Positions 1 to 6,290 of a DNA stretch of 17,993 nt are shown one piece after another. The notes below the pieces were generated by a model. That model was not told the DNA's origin. It made no database searches and saw only the letters and a program-made list of their open reading frames with translations. Location of the stretch: NCBI GenBank assembly GCA_003158835.1, contig PMLI01000543.1:1-17993 (forward strand), written 5' to 3'. Within the stretch, counting starts at the first letter, position 1; every line of letters begins with the position of its first letter. A program made the position numbers and the translations under genes. This stretch comes from Acidimicrobiaceae bacterium. Its GTDB lineage: Bacteria > Actinomycetota > Acidimicrobiia > Acidimicrobiales > Palsa-688.

Positions 1-1
1 T

Positions 2-733
2 GGGCTCGAGGCCCGGGTCGAGGTGCGCACCGCCGAGCTGGTGCATGCGAACCGGGACCTGGAGGCCTTCACGTACTCTGTCTCCCACGACCTACGGGCG
101 CCACTGCGGGCCTTGAGCGGGTTCAGTCAGGCCCTCCTAGAGGAGTACGGCGAGCGTCTCGACGAACCGGGGCGGTCCTACCTAGAACGTATCGGTGCCG
201 CAAGCGAACGGATGGGCCATCTCATCGACGATCTTCTTCAGCTCTCACGCGTGTCCCGCAGCCAGATGCACCTCGAGCCGGTCAACCTCAGCGCCGAGGT
301 CGCCAGTATCGCCGAGGGGCTCGCTAACCGCGAACCCGACCGTCGAGCCCGCTTCGTGGTCCAAGACGGTGTCTGGGCAACCGCCGATCGTCGTCTGATC
401 GGTACTGTGCTTGAAAACCTGCTGGGGAACGCCTGGAAGTTCACGTCCCACCGCAGCGAGGCGTGCATCGAGTTTGGAACGGTGGCGGTCGACGACGCCC
501 CGTTGTGTTGCTATGTTCGCGACGACGGCGCCGGCTTTGACCCCGCTTACGTCGCTAAATTGTTCCAGCCGTTCCAGCGGCTCCACTCAACCACCGAGTT
601 CGCCGGCACCGGTGTCGGCTTGGCCAGCGTCCGTCGGATCGTGGAGCGCCACGGTGGCCGCGCCTGGGCCGAGGGCGCGGTCGACCAGGGAGCAACCATC
701 TACTTCACTCTCGACCCAAAGGTGGCCCCATGA
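2..733 (+). CDS. Sensor histidine kinase, C-terminal part (5' end outside window)
   Basis: The reading frame is open from the left edge, so this is the C-terminal part of a longer kinase whose sensor domain is not visible. The first codons (LEARVEVRTAELVHANRDLE) read as the coiled-coil linker that usually precedes HisKA. The H-box SHDLRAPLRAL follows, with the phospho-accepting His codon at 86-88. The ATPase domain has an N-box (ENLLGNAWKF, about 412-445), a G1 box (DDGAGFDP) and a G2 box (GTGVGLASVRRIVERHGG). The type matches Cph1/phytochrome-like kinases that pair with Rcp1-like regulators. The stop overlaps the next start as ATGA, so kinase and regulator are probably translationally coupled and form a cognate pair. 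A GTG at 23 begins a 236-codon frame, but the upstream codons are clearly coding, so that start is unlikely. All phosphotransfer motifs look intact. The stimulus cannot be inferred. Confidence 0.93.
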   Translation, partial: GLEARVEVRTAELVHANRDLEAFTYSVSHDLRAPLRALSGFSQALLEEYGERLDEPGRSYLERIGAASERMGHLIDDLLQLSRVSRSQMHLEPVNLSAEVASIAEGLANREPDRRARFVVQDGVWATADRRLIGTVLENLLGNAWKFTSHRSEACIEFGTVAVDDAPLCCYVRDDGAGFDPAYVAKLFQPFQRLHSTTEFAGTGVGLASVRRIVERHGGRAWAEGAVDQGATIYFTLDPKVAP

Positions 734-1167
734 GAGGGAAATACGTCCTACTGGTCGAAGACAACCCAGATGACGAGGCGCTCACGGTCCGGGCGCTGAA
801 GAGGAACAACGTCCTCAATGAGATAGTTGTCGCACGCGACGGTGCCGAGGCCCTGCAGCACCTCTTCAACGACCACGCGCCACGGGAGCAGTTACCCGCG
901 CTCGTGCTGCTCGACATCAAGCTGCCCAAGGTCGACGGTTTTGAGGTGCTCTCCCGCATCCGCGCCGACGAGCGGACCCGGCTCATACCCGTTGTCATCC
1001 TCACCTCGTCAAAGGAACAGGAGGATGTTCTGGCCGGTTATCGTTTTGGTGCCAACGCCTACGTGCGCAAGCCGGTGAACTTCGCCACGTTTGCCGACGC
1101 CGTGGGCACGCTCGGTATGTTTTGGTTGCTCCTGAACGAACCTCCGCCGGCGGGCCTCGCTCCGTAA
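730..1167 (+). CDS. Single-domain response regulator, Rcp1-like
   Basis: This 145-residue protein is one receiver domain with no output domain. The acidic pocket is VEDNPDDE (D11), the phospho-acceptor is D62 in LLDIKLPKVDG, the switch Thr is T92 in ILTSS, and the conserved Lys is K114 in YVRKPV. The C-terminal extension (about 115-145, FATFADAVGTLGMFWLLLNEPP) is typical of the Rcp1 group that partners phytochrome-like kinases. The start ATG at 730 overlaps the upstream kinase stop by four bases (ATGA), indicating an operon and probable cognate pairing. With no DNA-binding or enzymatic domain it probably acts through protein contacts or as a phosphorelay shuttle; that is inference from family behaviour. 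It resembles the regulator at 5625-6110 in size and architecture. Confidence 0.95.
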   Translation: MRGKYVLLVEDNPDDEALTVRALKRNNVLNEIVVARDGAEALQHLFNDHAPREQLPALVLLDIKLPKVDGFEVLSRIRADERTRLIPVVILTSSKEQEDVLAGYRFGANAYVRKPVNFATFADAVGTLGMFWLLLNEPPPAGLAP

Positions 1168-1232
1168 CCCAGGGGCCTGGGGCCAAGTAGAGACCGGCCA
1201 CGGCTGCGCCGCCGTCGTCCGAAGCCGTGGCC
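1168..1232 (+). terminator. GC-rich stem-loops after the response regulator
   Basis: Directly after the TAA stop there is a short palindrome, CCCAGGGGCCTGGG (1168-1181). It is followed by a perfect 10-bp stem, GGCCACGGCT at 1196-1205 pairing with AGCCGTGGCC at 1223-1232 around a 17-nt loop. No T-tract follows, so this is not a canonical intrinsic terminator. Such U-less hairpins are common between high-GC actinobacterial operons. A terminator or 3'-stabilising role is inferred from position only. Confidence 0.4.
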
Positions 1233-1291
1233 CGACACACGCAGGCCGGCTTTCCCTCTGGCCCGCCTGTGGCGGCGTCCCGATCTTGCCC

Positions 1292-1320
1292 TTGCGCTGC
1301 GCGCTTTGTGGTCATATAAT
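1292..1320 (+). promoter_or_regulatory. Candidate sigma-70-type promoter for the EAL gene
   Basis: A perfect TATAAT lies at 1315-1320, in an AT-rich patch of otherwise GC-rich DNA. TTGCGC at 1292-1297 sits exactly 17 nt upstream as a weak -35 (3 of 6 consensus bases). The expected transcription start near 1327 is 12 nt before the ATG at 1339 and about 42 nt before the ATG at 1369. A TTG start at 1306 for the EAL protein would lie inside this promoter and is therefore unlikely. Confidence 0.5.
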
Positions 1321-1368
1321 TACTGCTTGTGGCTTTTCATGGCCACTGAGGTCGTGGGTGGTGCGCCT

Positions 1369-2220
1369 ATGCGTGTCCGAGACAGCTCGATGGACGGTTC
1401 CCTGAGGACCGCCAAGGGCAGGGAGCCCACCGCTTCGCCCCTCGACGTGAGGGATGCAGCCCGGTTGGGGCAGTTCCGCCCGCTGTTGCAGCCGGTGGTC
1501 GATATGCGCGACACCACCCGCGTGTTAGCAGCCGAGAGCTTGCTGCGCTGGCACCACCCGTACCGGGGGGTCCTCGCTCCCGCGCAGTTCCTCCATCTCT
1601 TGGAGGAGGCGGGCTTACTGGCCGAAACCGACCTGGCCATGGTGGAAGCGGTGACCGCTGACCTCGGCTCGCTCGATCATCACCTGGGCCATCGGCTGGG
1701 CCGCTTGTGGTTCAACATGTCCGCGGCTGAGATGTATGACGACGGCTTCCTTGAGCTGTTGACTAGCACCGTCGCTCGTTGCGGCGTAGCCGCTGACCGG
1801 GTCGGCATCGACATTTCCGAAGCGGCGCTCGTCGCCGACCCGGCTGGCGTGAAGCGGCGGATGGCAGCGGTGTGCGAGCACGGTTTCGTGGTGGCCGTCG
1901 ACCAGTTCGGGCTGAGCTCGACGTCAATTGACCACGTCAAAGAGCTCCCAGTCGACGTGGTCAAGTTGGACCGGTCCCTTATCGGGACCGTCGAGGACAA
2001 CGACACCGTAAGGTCCTTCGTCTCAGTTGTGGTCTACCTGGTCCATGCCTCGGGCACGAGCGTGCTCGCCCAGGGTGTCGAGCGACAAGGTCAAGCCGAC
2101 ATCCTCGTCGACCTCGGCTGCGATAGCGCCCAGGGGTACCTCTTCGGGGTACCGGGACCGTGGGAGCGGATGCCGGCCCGGAGCGAGCTCACGCTACCGC
2201 CCGATGCCTGGTTCGGTTAG
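1369..2220 (+). CDS. Degenerate stand-alone EAL-domain protein (probably inactive phosphodiesterase)
   Basis: The 283-residue product is a single EAL domain, the fold of c-di-GMP-specific phosphodiesterases, with no visible sensor or membrane segment. Relative to active enzymes, and using RocR residues as reference, the EAL motif is ESL (E56). The Asn (N116), the ISEA Glu (E151), the Lys (K199) and the final Gln (Q255) are kept. The DDFG pair is DQFG (D178, Q179), the following GTGYSS loop reads GLSSTS, and AEGVE is AQGVE, so the proposed catalytic base becomes Q235. Losing one metal-binding Asp, loop 6 and the base together strongly suggests no hydrolysis. It may bind c-di-GMP or act as a protein adaptor, as other degenerate EAL proteins do. 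The start was chosen at ATG 1369 because GGTGG lies 7 nt upstream. ATG 1339 is an in-frame alternative adding ten residues. It is a single gene between two two-component clusters and appears to have its own promoter. Confidence 0.85.
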   Translation: MRVRDSSMDGSLRTAKGREPTASPLDVRDAARLGQFRPLLQPVVDMRDTTRVLAAESLLRWHHPYRGVLAPAQFLHLLEEAGLLAETDLAMVEAVTADLGSLDHHLGHRLGRLWFNMSAAEMYDDGFLELLTSTVARCGVAADRVGIDISEAALVADPAGVKRRMAAVCEHGFVVAVDQFGLSSTSIDHVKELPVDVVKLDRSLIGTVEDNDTVRSFVSVVVYLVHASGTSVLAQGVERQGQADILVDLGCDSAQGYLFGVPGPWERMPARSELTLPPDAWFG

Positions 2221-2328
2221 GGCGCGGGGCCGGCCTTTTTTCAGGTCCCGCCCGGCGTTGGGCACCTTCTCGCTGTAGCGGTTTTGTGATGATCTGAAAT
2301 TATCTCCATTCCATCGGTCGCTGAGCCC

Positions 2329-2340
2329 GTAGACGTCTAC
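2329..2340. promoter_or_regulatory. Perfect 12-bp palindrome (candidate operator)
   Basis: GTAGACGTCTAC is a perfect two-fold symmetric site. It sits about 25 bp before the longer DosR-like inverted repeat in the same gap. Its regulator is unknown. Function is inferred only from symmetry and intergenic position. Confidence 0.3.
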
Positions 2341-2362
2341 CTGGCAAGAAGGCGGTCCAGCT

Positions 2363-2382
2363 TTAGGGCCAAAAGGCCCTAT
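2363..2382. promoter_or_regulatory. DosR-box-like inverted repeat
   Basis: TAGGGCC-AAAA-GGCCCTA is a perfect 7-bp inverted repeat (2364-2370 and 2375-2381) around an AT spacer. Extended to 20 bp it resembles the mycobacterial DosR consensus TTSGGGACTWWAGTCCCSAA: the GGG and CCC blocks fall at the right spacing and the leading TT is kept. DosR-type (NarL/LuxR family) regulators bind such sites in actinobacteria. No such regulator is encoded in this window. A simple RNA hairpin of 7 bp with an AAAA loop is the alternative reading. Confidence 0.4.
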
Positions 2383-2795
2383 TGCGAACCCGGGTGGAGG
2401 ACGACACCAATCCAGTAAGCCACGTTGAGCGTTATTGAGTACGCAGAGTGGTAAACAGGAAAGCTAGTGCAAGTCAAGGGGAGCACCCAGGTCTAGACAT
2501 AGTTGCCAACACGGCTCGAAAACCCCACCAGCAGATGAGCGTGTGCGAAGTGCTGAAGGGGTTCTCCGCCCTGGACGAGGATCGCTGCGACGACCTCCCC
2601 GGGCATGCCCCACGTTGGTCTGCGATGGCCCAGGCTGCGGGAGGACGTTCCTGGTCACCGAGCTTCTATGCCACGGTGCCCGGATAATGCCGAGCCGACG
2701 GTGTTAGCCACCATATCGAGAGTTAATTTCACCACGCCCTTGTAAACGTCGCGGTCTATGCCGGTAACAGGGGCACGGTCTCCGGGAGGTCGACG

Positions 2796-2831
2796 ATGAA
2801 GCAACTTCAGGGTAGTGAACCGTGTCTGTAG
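2796..2831 (+). CDS. Putative 11-codon leader peptide overlapping the next gene start
   Basis: ATG at 2796 follows a strong ribosome site, GGGAGGT at 2784-2790, with 5 nt spacing. The frame encodes MKQLQGSEPCL and stops with TAG at 2829-2831, so it runs past the GTG start of the kinase gene at 2822. The kinase itself has only a weak ribosome site, and an in-frame stop at 2816-2818 blocks any earlier start. The arrangement suggests translational coupling, with ribosomes loaded on the leader delivering initiation at the GTG. The peptide has no recognisable attenuation motif. This is inferred from ribosome site strength and geometry alone. Confidence 0.4.
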   Translation: MKQLQGSEPCL

Positions 2832-3955
2832 GGCCTACCTTGCTCCTCATTGAAGACAGTCCCTCGGATGCTCAGATCATCGAGTCCTATGTCATAGAGG
2901 GGCTCCTCGGAGCCGTTACCGTCGAACGAGAGCACACCGTCGGGGGCGGTCTGGCCCGGCTATCTAAAGGCGGAGTCGACGCCATCCTTCTCGACCTGGG
3001 GCTACCTGACAGCGCGGGACTGAGCTCACTTCAAGCGGTCGCGAGCACTGTGCCGCGGGTCCCCATCGTCATCGTCAGCGGCCTGAACGACACCCGTCTT
3101 GCCGAAGAGGCATTGAAACTAGGCGCGCAGGACTACGTGGTCAAGGGCGTTGCAGCACCCGAGGACCTAGCGCGGGCGGTGACCTACGCCATCGCTCGGC
3201 AACGAGTGCTCGACGACCTCGAACGTACCCGGTACGCCCAACTCCAAGCCAAGGACCTCTTCCTCTCCCATGTTTCGCACGAGCTACGAACTCCGCTCGC
3301 CGCGGTCCACCAATTTGTATCCCTCGTTGCTGACGAGACCGTCGGGCGGATAGACAGCGAGCAACGCGAGTGCCTCGACGTTGCCATGCGCAATATCCGG
3401 CACCTCACACGGATGATCGACGATCTTCTTGTCATGGGACGCTTGGCAGCCGCTGCAATCACGTTCCGACCCGAGCTCACTGGCCTTTCTAATCTGGTGA
3501 AGCAGTGCGTGTTCACTCTCCGTTCGCGAGCAGAGGCGAAAAGTATCGGGATTTATGTCGAGCCTGCTTCTCTCCCTGACGCATGGTGCGATCCCGGTCG
3601 TACAACCGAGGTGCTCACGAACCTTCTGGATAACTCCCTCAAGTTCATGGCGTCCGGCGGCTCGATCTCGGTGAGGGTGGCCAGCACGGATAACGATGTC
3701 TGGGTCACCGTGCAAGATTCAGGGTGCGGAGTGCGGCCGGAAAACCGTGGTCGTGTCTTTGAGCAGTTCTTTCAGGAGGAGGGGGATGTCGACTCCGGGC
3801 GCGCCGGTCTTGGCCTGGGCTTGTTCGTGTGCCGGGAGCTAGTCGAAGGACAAGGTGGTCGGATCTGGATGGAGAACACCCCTTTGGCTCGGGGGTCGAG
3901 CTTCACATTCACGCTTCCAGCACACGGCCCGGGAACGACAGGAGACGCTAAATGA
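2822..3955 (+). CDS. Response regulator-histidine kinase (REC-HisKA-HATPase)
   Basis: The 377-residue protein has an N-terminal receiver (about 6-125) with acidic pair E11-D12, phospho-acceptor D58 in LLDLGLPDSAG and K108 in YVVKG. A short coiled linker leads to HisKA with the H-box SHVSHELRTPLA (H153). The HATPase_c domain has N-box NLLDNSLKF (N267, N271), G1 DSGCG (299-303) and G2 GLGLGL (329-334). There are no signal or membrane segments, so it is cytoplasmic. A receiver in front of a kinase suggests that phosphorylation by an upstream kinase controls its own kinase activity; this is the known behaviour of the architecture, not shown here. The GTG start at 2822 is the earliest possible after an in-frame stop at 2816. 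Its stop overlaps the next gene as ATGA, so it is the first full gene of a three-gene operon. Confidence 0.93.
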   Translation: MSVGPTLLLIEDSPSDAQIIESYVIEGLLGAVTVEREHTVGGGLARLSKGGVDAILLDLGLPDSAGLSSLQAVASTVPRVPIVIVSGLNDTRLAEEALKLGAQDYVVKGVAAPEDLARAVTYAIARQRVLDDLERTRYAQLQAKDLFLSHVSHELRTPLAAVHQFVSLVADETVGRIDSEQRECLDVAMRNIRHLTRMIDDLLVMGRLAAAAITFRPELTGLSNLVKQCVFTLRSRAEAKSIGIYVEPASLPDAWCDPGRTTEVLTNLLDNSLKFMASGGSISVRVASTDNDVWVTVQDSGCGVRPENRGRVFEQFFQEEGDVDSGRAGLGLGLFVCRELVEGQGGRIWMENTPLARGSSFTFTLPAHGPGTTGDAK

Positions 3956-5628
3956 GCAACAAGAGGGTACTTGTAGTAGAGGACGACGACGACCTTCGGC
4001 GCGGGATCGCTCGTCGCTTGCGGGCCAGTGGGTACGCTGTTGAGCAGGTCGGTGACGTGTTGAGGGCAGTGGCGACGACCAAGACGGTGCATCCCGACCT
4101 CGTCCTTTTGGACATCGGCCTTCCTGGCGCCGACGGGTTCGAGTTGATCGATCTCTTGAGGCTTCTGGAAATCGGCAACATCCCAGTCGTGGTCCTCACC
4201 GGTCGTGACCCCAAGACGGCCGAACCAGAGGCGCGCCGCTACGGTGTCGCCGGCTTTCTTACCAAGCCGGCGGAAAACGACGAGCTTCTGCGGGTTATCG
4301 AGCGTGCCCTTCGGGGAGAGCCCGATCCCGCTCGATCGCAAGTAACCGAGAAGACTCAGGAGCCCTTGGTCAGGGAAAGCCTACGTAACTGGCTGCCGGT
4401 GGCCTCCTCAGAGGTTGGGCCCAAATCACCGAACGGACGTGGGCCGACCGCGGTGGACGGACGGCAATCCAAGGACGCCGACGTGACCAGCCAGGCCGAG
4501 CTCCTCGATATGGCGCTCGATGCCATCTTCGTGTGGAGAGGTCCCGAGCATGTCGTGACGTACTGGAACCGCGGGGCCGAGCGCACCTACGGGTACAGCA
4601 GCGACGAGGCCATCGACCGTTCCGCCCCCGAGTTGCTCGGTACCCAGTTCCCAGTACCCCTGGCCGAGATCGACGCCGAGCTCGCACGGGAGAGCTTCTG
4701 GGAAGGTGAGATGGTCCAGCACCGAAGGGACGGCACCCCGCTCACCGTGGCCGGACGCTGGGCGGTGCGCAGGGGCACCGATGGGCAAGTCCTGGAGACC
4801 ATGGAGGTCAACCGGGATATTAGTGCTCAGAAACTGGCCGAAAGAGAGTCGATTATCCGGGCGGCCGAGAAACTGGCCGGACAAGAGTTGGTTCTCCGGG
4901 CGGTCGAATTGGAGAAGGCCAACCTCGACCTCGCTCGCTCCAACGGAGAGCTGGCACAGTTTGCCTATGTCGCGTCCCATGACCTGTGCGAGCCATTGCG
5001 AGCGATCTCCGGGCCCCTCTCACTGCTCGCCCGTCGGTACGAGGGCCAACTCGACAAAGACGCCGACACGTACATCAACTTCGCCGTGGATGGGTGCCAG
5101 CGGATGCAAGGCATCATCGACGACCTACTTGCCTTCTCGCAGGTTGGTCGGCTCGAGGTGTCGCGCGAACGCGTGGACTGCCACCAGGTGCTCACGACAG
5201 TTCTTGCCGGGCTTGCTCCCAGAATTGACGAAACGGGTGCAGAGGTCTCCGTCGGGGAACTCCCGGTGATCGAGGCCGAGCCGACGCAGCTCAATCAGGT
5301 CTTCCAGAACCTCCTGTCGAATGCGCTGAAGTTCGTGCGCCCCGGCGCCCACCCCCATGTGACCATCACGGCCGAGCGGACCGGGGCATTTTGGCAGTTC
5401 AACGTGACAGACGATGGCATCGGTATCGATCCCGCCCACCGAGAACGCATCTTCGGCATGTTCAAGCGCCTCCATAGCCGTGAGGATTATCCCGGCAGTG
5501 GGATCGGGTTGGCCCTCGCCAAGAAGATCATTGAGCGTCACGGGGGCTCCATCGGCGTAGCGGAAGGTCCCCGAGGTGGCAGCCGCTTTTGGTTCACCCT
5601 CAAAGCCCGAGAGGAAGTCGAAGAATGA
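3952..5628 (+). CDS. REC-PAS-histidine kinase
   Basis: The 558-residue cytoplasmic kinase has a receiver (1-120; acidic cluster E10-D13, phospho-acceptor D54, switch T83, K105 in LTKP). A low-complexity linker (about 121-178) leads to a PAS/PAC domain (180-290, ending EVNRDISAQKLAE), a coiled coil (291-335), HisKA (336-405) and HATPase_c (435-552). The H-box reads ASHDLCEPLRAI with His at 343; the nearly invariant Arg after HDL is replaced by Cys346. The N-box is QNLLSNALKF, G1 is DDGIGID and G2 is GSGIGLALAKKI, all intact. Residues 294-306 and 307-319 are a tandem 13-residue duplication. GGAG lies 7 nt before the ATG at 3952. The gene overlaps both neighbours by 4 nt. It can receive phosphate on its receiver and probably feeds the regulator encoded next. 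The PAS ligand is unknown. Confidence 0.94.
   Translation: MSNKRVLVVEDDDDLRRGIARRLRASGYAVEQVGDVLRAVATTKTVHPDLVLLDIGLPGADGFELIDLLRLLEIGNIPVVVLTGRDPKTAEPEARRYGVAGFLTKPAENDELLRVIERALRGEPDPARSQVTEKTQEPLVRESLRNWLPVASSEVGPKSPNGRGPTAVDGRQSKDADVTSQAELLDMALDAIFVWRGPEHVVTYWNRGAERTYGYSSDEAIDRSAPELLGTQFPVPLAEIDAELARESFWEGEMVQHRRDGTPLTVAGRWAVRRGTDGQVLETMEVNRDISAQKLAERESIIRAAEKLAGQELVLRAVELEKANLDLARSNGELAQFAYVASHDLCEPLRAISGPLSLLARRYEGQLDKDADTYINFAVDGCQRMQGIIDDLLAFSQVGRLEVSRERVDCHQVLTTVLAGLAPRIDETGAEVSVGELPVIEAEPTQLNQVFQNLLSNALKFVRPGAHPHVTITAERTGAFWQFNVTDDGIGIDPAHRERIFGMFKRLHSREDYPGSGIGLALAKKIIERHGGSIGVAEGPRGGSRFWFTLKAREEVEE
4831..4908 (+). repeat. Tandem 39-bp duplication inside the kinase linker
   Basis: Bases 4831-4869 and 4870-4908 are direct tandem copies, with 31 of 39 positions identical by eye. 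They encode KLAERESIIRAAE followed by KLAGQELVLRAVE in the helix between PAS and HisKA. Both copies share KLA, E and RA-E positions. Because 13 residues is not a multiple of seven, an extra unit would shift the coiled-coil register. Confidence 0.8.
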
Positions 5629-6110
5629 ACGGATCCGCTCTCAGACAATCGGTGCTCAACCACGATCTTGGTCGACCGGTCCAGATCCTTCTCGTCGAGG
5701 ACAGCCCCGCTGATGTCGCCATGACTATCGCCGCCCTCCAAGACGGGCATATCATCAATCGGATCGCTGTCGTCGGTGACGGTGACGAGGCGATGGCGTT
5801 CCTGCGCGGGGAGGGCGAGTACGCGACCGCTTGGCGCCCCGATCTCGTGCTGCTGGACCTGAACCTGCCTGGCAAGGACGGGCGCGAAGTCCTGGCCGAG
5901 GTCAAGGAGGACCCCAACCTCAAGGGCATCCCCGTGATCGTCCTAACCACTTCGGCCGCCGAAGTAGATGTCTTTCGCTCCTACCAGCTCCATGCCAACA
6001 CCTACCTCACCAAGCCCGTCGGGTTCGAAGCATTCCTTGCCGCGGTCCGTGGGATCGAGGACTTCTGGCTCTCATTGGTCCGCCTACCCGCGAGCACACG
6101 TCCCGCGTAG
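5625..6110 (+). CDS. Single-domain response regulator, Rcp1-like
   Basis: This 161-residue receiver has no output domain. A 17-residue leader precedes the fold. The acidic pair is E25-D26 (LLVEDSPAD), the phospho-acceptor is D78 (LLDLNLPGKDG), the switch Thr lies in VLTTS (T108/T109), and the Lys is K130 in YLTKPV. The C-terminal segment GFEAFLAAVRGIEDFWLSLV matches the Rcp1-type tail seen in the regulator at 730-1167. The start ATG at 5625 overlaps the kinase stop (ATGA), and AGGAAG a few bases upstream serves as ribosome site; an in-frame TTG at 5589 lies inside the kinase gene and is unlikely. It is the last gene of the operon and the natural partner for one or both upstream kinases. Without an effector domain its output must be a protein interaction or a further phosphotransfer step. 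Confidence 0.95.
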   Translation: MNGSALRQSVLNHDLGRPVQILLVEDSPADVAMTIAALQDGHIINRIAVVGDGDEAMAFLRGEGEYATAWRPDLVLLDLNLPGKDGREVLAEVKEDPNLKGIPVIVLTTSAAEVDVFRSYQLHANTYLTKPVGFEAFLAAVRGIEDFWLSLVRLPASTRPA

Positions 6111-6155
6111 TGACGATCTAACGTCCGAATGAACCTCTGGGCTCCGGACCTGCCG

Positions 6156-6272
6156 CTAAACCCCGGATGACGGAGGTTCCCCCTCGGTCACCTCGGCGTT
6201 GGCCTGGAGCGAATAGCCGAGCCGGTGCAGTAGCGCCTCGACTACCGCCGTTTTGCCGCCCCAGCCCAGCAT
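6156..6272 (-). pseudogene. Relic of an ISAzo13-like transposase
   Basis: On the minus strand a 38-codon frame beginning at ATG 6272 reads MLGWGGKTAVVEALLHRLGY, then SLQANAEVTEGEPPSSGV, then stops. The segment VVEALLHRLGYSLQAN followed by EG closely recalls the conserved stretch of ISAzo13-family transposases that normally reads LLHELGYSLQANRKTLEG before HPDRDAQF. The catalytic remainder is missing and the frame stops just where the family would continue. No terminal inverted repeats are visible. It lies between the convergent ends of the response regulator operon and the GGDEF-EAL gene. The identification rests on recalled family sequence, so a database search would settle it. Confidence 0.5.
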
Positions 6273-6290
6273 TTCCTCTTGGCCGGGGCC

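Larger units (their letters stand above)
2221..2795. other. Intergenic region with palindromes; no convincing gene
   Basis: This 575-base gap is visibly less GC-rich than its neighbours around 2281-2320. It holds two strong palindromes, listed separately at 2329-2340 and 2363-2382. An open frame at 2448-2687 (79 codons, GTG start, or 50 codons from ATG 2535) and an antisense frame at 2464-2658 lack ribosome sites, recognisable motifs and persuasive composition, and are not called as genes. Just after the EAL stop, CGGGGCC and GGTCCCG flank a T-rich loop (about 2224-2249); this could be a weak terminator, but no T-tract follows the stem. Confidence 0.5.

Noticed and set aside
1306..1368. TTG start for the EAL protein
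   Set aside because: This region contains the promoter -10 element and no ribosome site. ATG 1369, with GGTGG upstream, fits better.
2341..2440. Possible c-di-GMP riboswitch
   Set aside because: The location in a c-di-GMP block was suggestive, but the conserved core and tetraloop receptor of the GEMM class could not be found. The hairpin is better read as a palindromic DNA site.
2448..2687. Possible small gene in the gap after the EAL gene
   Set aside because: There is no ribosome site, no motif and an equally plausible antisense frame, so chance is the simpler explanation.
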